A stretch of 18,051 bases of DNA from Granulosicoccus sp964437945 (GCA_964437945.1 CAYTJF010000107.1:1-18051), one strand, 5' to 3'. Shown: positions 1-7,784, counted from the first letter of the stretch. Numbers and translations are program-made. The notes: generated from the sequence alone by a model not told the origin.

Positions 1-1083
1 TTTCTGCGTGGGCTTGAAAAACCATCGCGTGTGACACAACGAAGACGCAGCGACTATGGTGATCAGTTAGGTGCCTGGGTCTGGGAGCACGACGATATTT
101 TGCACCCGGATGTGTTTGTCGGGCAGATGGCCCGTTGGTGGCTTGACCGATATCCTGGTGATGAACCGTTTTTCCTGCAAGTGGGTTTGCCTGGGCCGCA
201 TCCACCTTACGATCCTACCCAGGAATATCTGGATATGTATAAAGGTAGAAAACTGCCCGAACCAATCCCACCGGATACGCAAGTTCAACCCAAGGCCATG
301 CAAGAGCTACAGGAATTTCACTTAGGAGAAGATGCCGATGGGGTTGTGCATCTGGCCGAACCCAGCGCAGAACAATCACAGCGACAGCGTGCACATTACT
401 ATGCGAACGTTTCGATGATCGATACCCAGGTAGGCGAGATTATCAATGCGTTGGAACAACGTGATGCACTGGATGACACGATAATCATCTTCACGTCAGA
501 TCATGGCGATGCCTTGGGTGATCACGGGCATTCACAAAAGTGGAACATGTATCAATCTACTGTGCATGTTCCGGCGCTGGTGTTCGGGCCAGGGCGTATA
601 CCCGAAGGACGGCAGGTCAGTGATAACGTGGCATTGTTTGATTTTGGGCCAACCATTCTCGAAGCTGCTGGAGTTGTGGTACCAGATTGGATGGAAGCGA
701 ACTCACTAATGCCATACATTAACGGTGAACTGACGCAAGGGCGTAAACGGGTTTTTGCTGAACACTCAAACGATGCACTACTGACTGGTACCCGGTTTAT
801 GACCATGGTTTTGGAAGGTAATGTAAAGCTTATTCATTTTGTCGATGCACAAACAGGGTTGTTGTTTGATCTCAACAGCGATCCAGATGAGCAAGACAAT
901 CTGTGGGACAAGCCTGAGTATGCTGCCACGCGTGATCGGCTTATTGATGAAATTCTCAATTGGCGATTGGAAAGCAGTATGAAAACCCAGGGGTTTATAG
1001 ACGCGTGCATGCAAGACTCTCAGGTCATGATGTCACCACCGGGTACACCTGCGCGAGGTCAGCATCGGGAAGGGAGTCGGTGA
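1..1083 (+). CDS. Sulfatase (alkaline phosphatase superfamily), C-terminal part
   Basis: The reading frame is open from base 1 to the TGA at 1081-1083 (360 codons), so the true start and the formylglycine-forming CxPSR active-site motif lie outside the window. A GTG at 31 is in frame but is not taken as the start, because the reading continues upstream. Visible sulfatase hallmarks are the PFFLQVGLPGPHPPYDP segment near bases 170-225, the SMIDTQVGEI helix near 410-445, and the C-terminal metal/substrate site TSDHGDALGDHGHSQKWNMY near 493-550 with its Asp-His pair and Lys. Family enzymes hydrolyse sulfate esters, often of polysaccharides or small sulfated compounds; the substrate here is not determinable. 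There is no sign of frameshift. A good Shine-Dalgarno (AAGGGAG) sits at its extreme 3' end in front of an overlapping GTG that opens only a very short frame. Confidence 0.93.
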   Translation, partial: FLRGLEKPSRVTQRRRSDYGDQLGAWVWEHDDILHPDVFVGQMARWWLDRYPGDEPFFLQVGLPGPHPPYDPTQEYLDMYKGRKLPEPIPPDTQVQPKAMQELQEFHLGEDADGVVHLAEPSAEQSQRQRAHYYANVSMIDTQVGEIINALEQRDALDDTIIIFTSDHGDALGDHGHSQKWNMYQSTVHVPALVFGPGRIPEGRQVSDNVALFDFGPTILEAAGVVVPDWMEANSLMPYINGELTQGRKRVFAEHSNDALLTGTRFMTMVLEGNVKLIHFVDAQTGLLFDLNSDPDEQDNLWDKPEYAATRDRLIDEILNWRLESSMKTQGFIDACMQDSQVMMSPPGTPARGQHREGSR

Positions 1084-1136
1084 ACGCCGAGAGCCAGGGT
1101 TTGGCATCGTTGTTTTGGAGACCGGAAACTCGGTAG
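1080..1136 (+). other. Short overlapping ORF (18 codons), possible gene remnant
   Basis: A GTG at 1080 overlaps the sulfatase stop codon (GTGA) and has a well-spaced AAGGGAG ribosome binding site in the last sulfatase codons. The frame runs VNAESQGLASLFWRPETR and then stops at TAG 1134-1136. The start signal is better than one expects by chance, but the product is too short to recognise. It may be the stub of a lost downstream operon gene, a leader-like peptide, or chance. Confidence 0.2.
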
Positions 1137-1167
1137 ATATTTTTGCCCTTGGTCATCTGATCACTAA

Positions 1168-1197
1168 CAATATGCAGCCACGAAGGGCTGCATATTG
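1168..1197. terminator. 12-bp perfect hairpin, probable terminator between convergent units
   Basis: CAATATGCAGCC (1168-1179) and GGCTGCATATTG (1186-1197) form a perfect 12-bp stem with a 6-nt loop ACGAAG. Neither side has a clear U-tract, so it is not a textbook intrinsic terminator. Its position, between the sulfatase stop and the 3' end of the minus-strand small ORFs, fits a bidirectional transcript end or a 3'-end-stabilising structure. Confidence 0.5.
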
Positions 1198-1308
1198 CAG
1201 CGACAGCTCATTTCTTTCAGCACGAATAGAGAATGAAGTAGTTAGTACTTAATACGATAACAGAGTTATTGTGCGTCTAGGCTCATTCTGTTGTTTGGAT
1301 AACAGCGC

Positions 1309-1485
1309 TCAGACACACTCTCGTTCAGTTTTAGGCAATTTCATAGGATAAGCGTTTCGAAGATTTCGATTCGGTGTTCTAAACCGTATATTGCATTGTG
1401 CAAATTTTTCAATCGCTTCGGCAATCATGTCGTCAAGTTCTTGCTCGTAGTAGTCGATCTGGCTGATATTAGATTTATTGTTCAT
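1309..1485 (-). CDS. Small hypothetical protein, 58 aa (second of a tandem pair)
   Basis: This minus-strand ORF has ATG at 1485-1483 and TGA at 1311-1309, with the ribosome binding site GGAG 8 nt upstream (GGAGAAAAGTGAATG). The product begins MNNKSNISQIDYYEQELDDM and continues into an amphipathic acidic stretch IAEAIEKFAQC. The C-terminal half is basic, rich in Arg and Asn and ends ERECV. It has one central Cys and one near the C-terminus, and no signal peptide or membrane segment. It lies 55 bp downstream of another ORF of identical length on the same strand, which suggests a bicistronic unit. I do not recognise the family. The good ribosome binding site and tandem arrangement argue for a real gene. 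Confidence 0.5.
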   Translation of the reverse strand: MNNKSNISQIDYYEQELDDMIAEAIEKFAQCNIRFRTPNRNLRNAYPMKLPKTERECV

Positions 1486-1540
1486 TCACTTTTCTCCAAA
1501 ATAGATTTTATTCAAATAGTAGTGCGTAATGCACTTACTC

Positions 1541-1717
1541 CTAATAAGAATAAGTGAATTCTGGTTCTCTCGGCAAATTAACAAAAACTCCGCGATTAAT
1601 TTTTGTTGGAAAGTGAATTGCTACTTGTGTTGCATTAACACCACTACCTGCATCCGAATCCGTTGGGTCGATTGGAACGATGAGTTGTTCTGTGAAAGGG
1701 TTTTGATATGTTCTCAT
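1541..1717 (-). CDS. Small hypothetical protein, 58 aa (first of a tandem pair)
   Basis: This minus-strand ORF has ATG at 1717-1715 and TAG at 1543-1541. A strong AGGAG ribosome binding site lies 7 nt upstream (TTAGGAGTAAAATCATG). The product starts MRTYQNPFTEQLIVPIDPTD, then has a Gly/Ser/Asn-rich linker (SDAGSGVN). A beta-prone, mildly basic segment (TQVAIHFPTKINRGVFVNLP) follows, and the end is an acidic-aromatic tail, EPEFTYSY. It has no Cys, signal peptide or membrane segment. A short DNA palindrome, CCTTTTTAAAAGG (1734-1746), lies just upstream of the ribosome binding site. The family is not recognised. It is followed after 55 bp by a second 58-codon ORF, so the two are probably co-transcribed. 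Confidence 0.5.
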   Translation of the reverse strand: MRTYQNPFTEQLIVPIDPTDSDAGSGVNATQVAIHFPTKINRGVFVNLPREPEFTYSY

Positions 1718-2403
1718 GATTTTACTCCTAACGCCTTTTTAAAAGGTCATCTTATTTTCAAATAAATCGTTGTGCATGTAACGTCTCTGCGTTGACTTAG
1801 TAAACGGGTTTTTCGCCAAAATCTTTAAGCTTGTACTGGAGAAAGTATCGGTGTTTACAATTTGACATCACTTTGTAACAGTATTAGACATTGTTTTTGG
1901 CCTGCCAAGGCAAAGTGGATTGAGCTAAAAGCCTGTTTTAAATAGCTTTTAAACACCTGAATTTGCAATTTCATAGTCAAGCAAGCATTAATCACTGATT
2001 ATGCACGTTTGTGCCAAGACACTATTAATTTCTAGCAATTAGTACTGACCTTGATTTGAAATGTCACCAACTGTTAGCGACTGTGAGCAACTTCAACTTG
2101 CATGGAATTCCTGCTGTGTAGAAAAACTGCTTAGAAAAAACTGCATAAAAAAACAACCTATTTAGAAACCTAATGCATAAAAATAAACTTACATTGAAAA
2201 CGGTTCAGTATTTCTGAAAAATACTCAATTAGGGAATTAAAATGCAGATTGATCGATCTACCGAAGCATGATCTGTCAATCTGTCTATTTGTTTTCGCAA
2301 TTGCAGTGTTTCATCAGATTCAATTATAGGGAACCACGGACTATACTTGAGCGTTAATGAAGGATGTTATTCGCGAGCAAAGCATAATTTCATAGAGAGG
2401 TAT
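1718..2403. other. AT-rich intergenic region with short inverted repeats
   Basis: About 690 bp without a convincing protein gene. It contains CCTTTTTAAAAGG (1734-1746) and a 7-bp stem TAAAAGC/GCTTTTA (1926-1951, 12-nt loop). A second 7-bp stem, AGTATTT/AAATACT (2207-2225), has a 5-nt loop. A perfect TTGACA at 1862-1867 is followed 17 nt later by TAGACA (1885-1890), a weak candidate plus-strand promoter that would give a 5' untranslated region near 600 nt. AGGGA precedes an ATG at 2242 that opens a nine-codon frame (MQIDRSTEA, stop 2269-2271). No tRNA-like or known riboswitch structure is seen. Confidence 0.4.
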
Positions 2404-2469
2404 ATGAATAGCTGCAGCTGCACTAATACTTACAGGTCTATTGATCAAGTAGACAGTAAGTATTTTTAA
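2404..2469 (+). CDS. Possible leader peptide upstream of the CheB/CheR kinase, 21 aa
   Basis: ATG at 2404 is preceded by GAGAGG (2395-2400), and the frame reads MNSCSCTNTYRSIDQVDSKY plus Phe before TAA 2467-2469. It ends only 14 nt before the ATG of the giant kinase, whose own ribosome binding site is poor (GGCGG 3 nt away). The arrangement would allow translational coupling. The peptide has a Cys-Ser-Cys motif. The evidence is limited to the start signal and position, so it may be chance. Confidence 0.3.
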   Translation: MNSCSCTNTYRSIDQVDSKYF

Positions 2470-2483
2470 AACCCTGGCGGCAC

Positions 2484-5400
2484 ATGAGTGCAAACTCATT
2501 ATTGCAAACTGATCAGACTAATCGTGGCATAGACATCATGGCAAAAATTCGAAAGCGGGCTAAAAACAAATCACGAAAGTCAGCGAAAGCCAACATGGCG
2601 GTGGCTGAGACAGCCGAATTAGAGTCAGTCGAAGTCGCCTCTGCGGTACCGCGGCCCGCTGAGCCTGACGGGGATGATGGTGAAAGTAGTCACTCTGATA
2701 CACGCGCATCATCAGGTGATCGGAAAACGAATCCCGGTGAATTTATACCAACACAAGACACGACATCTAAAAGGCGTCGCAGTGTCTTACCCGTTGCTGC
2801 TATTGGTGCCTCTGCTGGTGGTCTGGAACCCATCGAGCAATTTTTTGATGCAATGCCAACGGATACCGGCTGCGCCTTCGTGATTATTCAGCATCTGTCA
2901 CCTGATTTTCGCAGCCTTATGGATGAACTGCTGGCGCGGCACTCATCCATGCCTATTTATCGAATAACCGATGGTATGGAGATTAAACCCGATTCGATCT
3001 ATTTAAATCCACCTCGATCAGTAATGACAATATCTGGCAATAGACTGCTGGTAGAAAGCATAAAAGACGTAGAAACTGTCTATTTACCCATTGACATTTT
3101 TTTTGAATCCTTGGCACAAGATCGAGGCCCCGACGCGATTGGATTGGTGCTCTCAGGTACAGGTTCTGATGGGACCCGAGGTAGCCAATTCATCAAAATG
3201 GCTAACGGCAAGGTATTAGTCCAGGACCCGGTAACAACAAGATTTGATGGTATGCCACGTTCAGTGTTGGCAGAAGGATTTTCCACACTCGTGGCCGCAC
3301 CTGATGTGCTTGCACAATCGGTGGAACGTTTGTTGAGGGACGAGTCTCTAACTGATCTTGATACCAGTGAGCGCGTGCCCGTTGTTGATGATCCCCTGTC
3401 TGATGTGTTTTCAATGCTCAAACACAGTCACGGAACGGATTTCCTGCAGTATAAAGAAGCCACTATTTATCGTCGTATAGAAAGACGTGCTCAAATATGT
3501 GGTTTGACTGAAATTAGTGACTATCGAGACATACTCAGCACCGATGTGAACGAATTACAGGAGCTTTATGCCGACTTACTAATTGAAGTAACGGAATTTT
3601 TTCGCAATAAGCCAGCGTTTGAGTTACTACAGAAAGAAGTCATTGAAACTCTGACCAAAAATCTTAACGACGGGGACAGTTTACGAGTTTGGGTGCCAGG
3701 TTGCGCAAGCGGTGAAGAAGCCTACTCTATAGCGATCTTGTTGCAAGAGCAGGCGCGCATTCAGGGCATTATTTTGCATCTGAAAATAATGGCAACAGAT
3801 ATTCATATTCGCTCGATGAATCAGGCCAGTTCAGGTATTTACGAGGAGTCAGCGCTAAGAAATTTGCCCAAAGAGTTAATTGATCGGTATTTTGATTGCG
3901 CTGATGGTCAGGTGCAGATTAAACCCAATCTGCGCAACATGGTTTTTTTTAGTACACATGATGTGACGCGCGACCCCCCATTCACTCGTATTGATTTGAT
4001 TAGCTGCCGCAATTTGTTGATCTATTTGAAAGAAAAAGCGCAAGAGCGGGTGATGAATTTATTACACTTCTCACTGCGCAAGTATGGATTTTTATTTCTC
4101 GGACCCAGCGAACACATTGGTGCGATTGCGCACGAGTTTGAAACCGTCAGCGAAAAATGGCGTATTTATAAAAAACGCCGCGATGTTAAGTTGCTGGAGC
4201 CTGGATCCATTTTCCAACGAAATGACATTGTCTACGGTGCAGCGCTAGGTGCAACGAACACTCATTCAACTATGAAAAGCCAGAATGGGTATTCCGATGA
4301 CACCATTCCATTCAAGCGTGCCCATCGTGCGGCGCTTGAAACCATCGTTTCACAGTATGCACCCCCTGGATTTTTACTGACTGAAGATGGCGTTGTTGTA
4401 CACATATTCGGAAATGCCGGGGAAATGATACCAATGCAATCCGGTTCGTTCAGCAAACGTATTGTCGACCTTATCCGTCCTGAACTCAAAGTCATCATTA
4501 CAACAGCATTGGATCACAGCAGACTAAAAGATTTCTCGGGGTTTAGACGCGCTTCTTATGTTAGAGAAGATGATGTTACGGCAACCACGTATGAAGTCTC
4601 ACTGGTGCCGATGGAGTTGCCGGGTGAAACACTCCGATTTCAGTTGCTTTCAATCGAACAAGTCAGAACGCTTGAAAACAAAGATGGAGCAAAGATAGAG
4701 GTAACCGATGCAGAATTTGCCGAGATTGATTCTTCCCAGGTGCTGCAACAACGCATATCATTGCTTGAACACAATCTACAAACCTCGGAAGAGAGTCTAC
4801 AGTCCACAATAGAAGAGTTGGAAACCAGTAATGAGGAGCTTCAAAGCACCAATGAGGAGCTCATGTCAACAAACGAAGAGCTTCAAAGCACTAACGAAGA
4901 ACTGCATTCTGTAAACGAGGAGCTCTACACTGTCAGTGCGGAATACCAGCGCAAGAACGAAGAGCTGGTTGAACGCGAGACCGATATTGATGTTTTACTG
5001 CAATCGTCAAAAATCGGCACCATTCATCTGGATGAAAAACTTCGATTGCAACGCTATACCAACAATGCGCGCAGTGTTTTCAACATATTGCCACAAGACG
5101 TTGGCCGACCAATTGAACACATTACTATACGCTCTGACGAGCAGGATATTCCAAGTTTGATTGAAAATTCCAATCAATTTCGACAATCTTATGAGACTCA
5201 AGTCGCTGTTGATGATCAGTATTATCTGCTTAGAATCATGCCTTACCGATCTGAAGTAGAAGAGCCAAGCGGGGTTCTGATTACCGTCATAGATATTACC
5301 GATTTAGAACAGGTGCGCGGCAAACTTGCTGAGCTGAATGTTCAATACAAAGATCTGATCGAAAACACCGGCAGTTTCTTTGTTCGATGGGATGCACGTA

Positions 5401-7295
5401 CAAATAAAATACTGTACTGCAACGAAGCTTATGCCAGAAGATGGAAGGTCAGCGTTGATAGTCTAATCGGCAAGTCAATGAATGAAATACCTGATGCTGC
5501 AGCGCGCATTGAATTTAAAGATCTCCACGATAAATTTGAGCCAAATGAAGCGAAGGCCGAGGTTTATACAGGCTTGGACACTGACGGACGAATTCGATAT
5601 TCCAGGGTGTTTACAAGATCAGTGTCAAAAGATGGAATAACAATTGATGAGTTCCAAGCCAATGGTCACGATGTTACAGAAGAACATCATTACCGAATAG
5701 CGCTAGACAAGCTGGTAGCCGTTTTTTCAGATGAATATCTTGATTCCGAACGGAAAATCGAGCGATTACTGGACGTGGGGCTTGATTACTTCTATCTTGA
5801 TACGGCGCTCGTTAGTATGATCGTAGGCGACAAGTACGAGATTAGATTTGCGCGATCAAACAAGTCGATTCAACTAAAGCCAGGTTCCACTATGGCGTTG
5901 AACGATACGTTTTGCGGTCAATTCGTTGAGAAAAGCTCGTCAATGGTTTTAGACGATGTGTCCAATAGTAAATTTAACAGGCTACCCTGCCATAAAATAA
6001 CTGGGATAGAGAGTTTTGTGGGTGCATCAATTCAAACTGCCCATGGCTCGTATGGAACGGTCAGTTTTTCATCGCAGAAGGCGCGTGGTGAACCATACAG
6101 TAAACAGGACGAAAACTACGCTATGGTTATTGCTGGTTGGATTGGATTTCTGCTGGGCAATGAACAGCAGATCGATTTCATGTCCAACCAGAACGACTAT
6201 TACCAGAGCTTGTTCAGATCTGTTCCATCCATGATGTTCTTCAGTGATACCGATGGGCTCATAGTTTCAGCAAGTGATCGTCTGTGCGTTAAATTAGGCT
6301 TCGAACCAGAGAAGTTATTGGGTAAAAACTGTCACGACACGTTCAATGTTGATGATCAGGATGGTCTAAAAATGGCTTTGTCAACAGGTAGTGCAGATCA
6401 TCATCCGATAACCTTTATGCTTGACGACGGTTCAACCCTGGAAGTTGAGCTGAATTGCAGCATTAAAACTGTTGGCTCCTTACAAGGTATACGAATGGTT
6501 GTCTTGTCAGACGTGTCAGAGCGAAACAAAGTGTCGAGAAATCTGGAAGAACAAAATCGGCGGTTAGCGACAGCCAACGAAAATCTGAATCAGTTCGCTT
6601 TTATAGCATCTCATGATTTACAGGAACCACTTCGCAAAATACAGCAATTCAGTTCTTTTTTGGAAGAAGATCTTAAAGATCAGTTAGATACAGATACCAA
6701 CTACCATCTTAACGTCATAGTCGACGCATCAGATCGAATGAGTACGCTGATTCATGACCTACTCAAATTCTCTGGTGCGACACAAGATCAACCAGAAATT
6801 GAAACTGTTTCACTAAACACGTTGGTAAAAGAAGTTGTTGATGGATTGGAAATGCCGGTAACCGAAACCAAGGCCGTTATCGATGTGGGGGATTTACCAA
6901 CGGTACAGGGAGATAAGAGCATGTTAAGACAACTATTCGTCAACCTCATTGGTAATTGCATCAAATACCGATCAACTGAGAGATCACCAATAATTGTCGT
7001 GGCGGCAACAGATTCTCAACTAAAGGAGGGGGTTAGCATAGCCGATAACGGTATTGGGTTTGAGATGGAATTCGCAAGAAAGATATTCGAACCATTTAAT
7101 CGTTTACACAGAAACAAAGATTACAAAGGGAATGGAATCGGTCTAGCGATTTGCAGCACGGTTTGCGATAAGCACGGTTGGAAACTCACAGCAACCAGTG
7201 AAGTAGACGTTGGTAGTGTTTTCAATATCGAATTTCATAAAAAACAAAAAGATGCCTCAAGCACGAAAAAAACCAGTACTATTAATGGTGGATGA
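2484..7295 (+). CDS. CheB/CheR-fusion multi-PAS/GAF hybrid sensor histidine kinase, 1603 aa
   Basis: Domains in order: a Lys/Arg-rich then acidic, disordered N-terminus (1-95); CheB methylesterase (about 98-290) with its triad S110 (GASAGG), H137 (QHLS) and D229 (SGTGSDG). Next comes CheR methyltransferase (about 309-565) with the SAM-binding motif VPGCASGEEAYS from residue 404 and RNLLIYL. A PAS-like segment (about 610-740) leads into a long coiled coil (754-850) built on NEELQST-type heptads. Then follow PAS (about 855-955), PAS (about 960-1070), GAF (about 1073-1225) and PAS (about 1239-1355). A phytochrome-type HisKA has phospho-acceptor H1377 (SHDLQEPLRK), and a complete ATPase has N1491, DNGIGF at 1521 and GNGIGL at 1549. 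All catalytic residues are present, and there is no membrane segment, so it is cytoplasmic. It lacks the N-terminal receiver of free CheB. The ATG at 2484 is chosen; a second in-frame ATG at 2538 (MAKIRKRAK) is possible. A response regulator overlaps its end. Confidence 0.95.
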   Translation: MSANSLLQTDQTNRGIDIMAKIRKRAKNKSRKSAKANMAVAETAELESVEVASAVPRPAEPDGDDGESSHSDTRASSGDRKTNPGEFIPTQDTTSKRRRSVLPVAAIGASAGGLEPIEQFFDAMPTDTGCAFVIIQHLSPDFRSLMDELLARHSSMPIYRITDGMEIKPDSIYLNPPRSVMTISGNRLLVESIKDVETVYLPIDIFFESLAQDRGPDAIGLVLSGTGSDGTRGSQFIKMANGKVLVQDPVTTRFDGMPRSVLAEGFSTLVAAPDVLAQSVERLLRDESLTDLDTSERVPVVDDPLSDVFSMLKHSHGTDFLQYKEATIYRRIERRAQICGLTEISDYRDILSTDVNELQELYADLLIEVTEFFRNKPAFELLQKEVIETLTKNLNDGDSLRVWVPGCASGEEAYSIAILLQEQARIQGIILHLKIMATDIHIRSMNQASSGIYEESALRNLPKELIDRYFDCADGQVQIKPNLRNMVFFSTHDVTRDPPFTRIDLISCRNLLIYLKEKAQERVMNLLHFSLRKYGFLFLGPSEHIGAIAHEFETVSEKWRIYKKRRDVKLLEPGSIFQRNDIVYGAALGATNTHSTMKSQNGYSDDTIPFKRAHRAALETIVSQYAPPGFLLTEDGVVVHIFGNAGEMIPMQSGSFSKRIVDLIRPELKVIITTALDHSRLKDFSGFRRASYVREDDVTATTYEVSLVPMELPGETLRFQLLSIEQVRTLENKDGAKIEVTDAEFAEIDSSQVLQQRISLLEHNLQTSEESLQSTIEELETSNEELQSTNEELMSTNEELQSTNEELHSVNEELYTVSAEYQRKNEELVERETDIDVLLQSSKIGTIHLDEKLRLQRYTNNARSVFNILPQDVGRPIEHITIRSDEQDIPSLIENSNQFRQSYETQVAVDDQYYLLRIMPYRSEVEEPSGVLITVIDITDLEQVRGKLAELNVQYKDLIENTGSFFVRWDARTNKILYCNEAYARRWKVSVDSLIGKSMNEIPDAAARIEFKDLHDKFEPNEAKAEVYTGLDTDGRIRYSRVFTRSVSKDGITIDEFQANGHDVTEEHHYRIALDKLVAVFSDEYLDSERKIERLLDVGLDYFYLDTALVSMIVGDKYEIRFARSNKSIQLKPGSTMALNDTFCGQFVEKSSSMVLDDVSNSKFNRLPCHKITGIESFVGASIQTAHGSYGTVSFSSQKARGEPYSKQDENYAMVIAGWIGFLLGNEQQIDFMSNQNDYYQSLFRSVPSMMFFSDTDGLIVSASDRLCVKLGFEPEKLLGKNCHDTFNVDDQDGLKMALSTGSADHHPITFMLDDGSTLEVELNCSIKTVGSLQGIRMVVLSDVSERNKVSRNLEEQNRRLATANENLNQFAFIASHDLQEPLRKIQQFSSFLEEDLKDQLDTDTNYHLNVIVDASDRMSTLIHDLLKFSGATQDQPEIETVSLNTLVKEVVDGLEMPVTETKAVIDVGDLPTVQGDKSMLRQLFVNLIGNCIKYRSTERSPIIVVAATDSQLKEGVSIADNGIGFEMEFARKIFEPFNRLHRNKDYKGNGIGLAICSTVCDKHGWKLTATSEVDVGSVFNIEFHKKQKDASSTKKTSTINGG
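4830..4934 (+). repeat. Five tandem 21-bp units encoding the kinase coiled coil
   Basis: Five consecutive 21-bp units, each starting AAYGARGARCT and encoding seven residues of the type NEELQST, run in frame through the coiled-coil linker (residues 783-817). A diverged sixth unit (IEELETS, 4809-4829) precedes them. The units differ mainly at synonymous positions. The repeat is therefore an old heptad repeat kept by protein selection and not a recent expansion. Confidence 0.8.
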
Positions 7296-7701
7296 TGATG
7301 AAGAAGATATTTATTTGACACGCCGAGCCTTTCTCAATTACAGCAGTGATTTGATTTTCAACAGCGTGCACAGTGGAACTGATATGTTCGATTACCTATT
7401 GCGCCGTGGAGAGTTTGAGAACAATGACGAATTCTTCCTACCCACTGTCATTCTATTAGATATCAATATGCCCAGGGAAAACGGGTACGCAGTGCTAAGA
7501 CAGCTACGCGATAGTGAATTCGCCTATCTTCCGGTTTCCATACTTACCACGTCATCTGCAAATCACGATGTAAACAAGGCCTATCAATGTGGAGCCAATA
7601 CATACATATGTAAGTCCGTTAGCAAGCAGGGAATGGAAGATGTGGCGAAGCAGTTTTGTGACTATTGGTTAGATTTTGCAAAGCTACCCAATGTAGCTTA
7701 G
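7252..7701 (+). CDS. Single-domain response regulator, Rcp1-like, 149 aa
   Basis: This is a complete receiver domain with nothing after it. The acidic pocket is D14/D15 of VDDDEED, the phospho-acceptor is D70 (VILLDINMP), the switch Thr is in SILTTSS (99-100) and the conserved Lys is K121 (YICKS). The inserted loop FENNDEFFLP before beta-3 is typical of Rcp1-like regulators, which pair with phytochrome-type kinases. The ATG at 7252 is chosen because it gives a full beta-1 strand (KPVLLMVDDD); it overlaps the kinase gene by 44 nt. An in-frame ATG at 7285 would cut into beta-1. No Shine-Dalgarno is visible, so translation is probably coupled. With no output domain, it must act by protein contact or phosphorelay. 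It is the likely partner of the upstream kinase. Confidence 0.93.
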   Translation: MPQARKKPVLLMVDDDEEDIYLTRRAFLNYSSDLIFNSVHSGTDMFDYLLRRGEFENNDEFFLPTVILLDINMPRENGYAVLRQLRDSEFAYLPVSILTTSSANHDVNKAYQCGANTYICKSVSKQGMEDVAKQFCDYWLDFAKLPNVA

Positions 7702-7714
7702 CTAAAAACAACAA

Positions 7715-7733
7715 CCGGCCTGTATTTGGCCGG
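7715..7733 (-). terminator. GC-rich hairpin with T-rich tail on the minus strand
   Basis: CCGGCC (7715-7720) and GGCCGG (7728-7733) form a 6-bp all-GC stem with a 7-nt loop. On the minus strand it is followed by TTGTTGTTTTTAG, a broken T-tract, so it best fits the terminator of the minus-strand photoreceptor operon about 220 bp after its last stop. It also sits 13 nt past the plus-strand response regulator stop, but without a T-tract in that direction. Confidence 0.5.
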
Positions 7734-7784
7734 CCACAGTGCGCAGCGCAATTAACTGCATAACCAACGAGAGGTATTCTAATT

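Noticed and set aside
1529..1765. Plus-strand 78-codon open frame.
   Set aside because: It is antisense to the 58-codon minus-strand ORF, which has a strong ribosome binding site; this frame has none and its Cys/Trp-rich product looks like a shadow.
4830..4934. Tandem 21-bp repeat considered as a minisatellite or CRISPR-like array.
   Set aside because: The units are in frame, diverged at synonymous sites and encode the coiled-coil heptads known in CheB/CheR-PAS kinases. There are no spacers.
7210..7251. Longer start for the Rcp1-like regulator at 7210.
   Set aside because: It would add 14 residues (VFSISNFIKNKK) that are the kinase C-terminal coding sequence in another frame. The receiver fold begins just after 7252.
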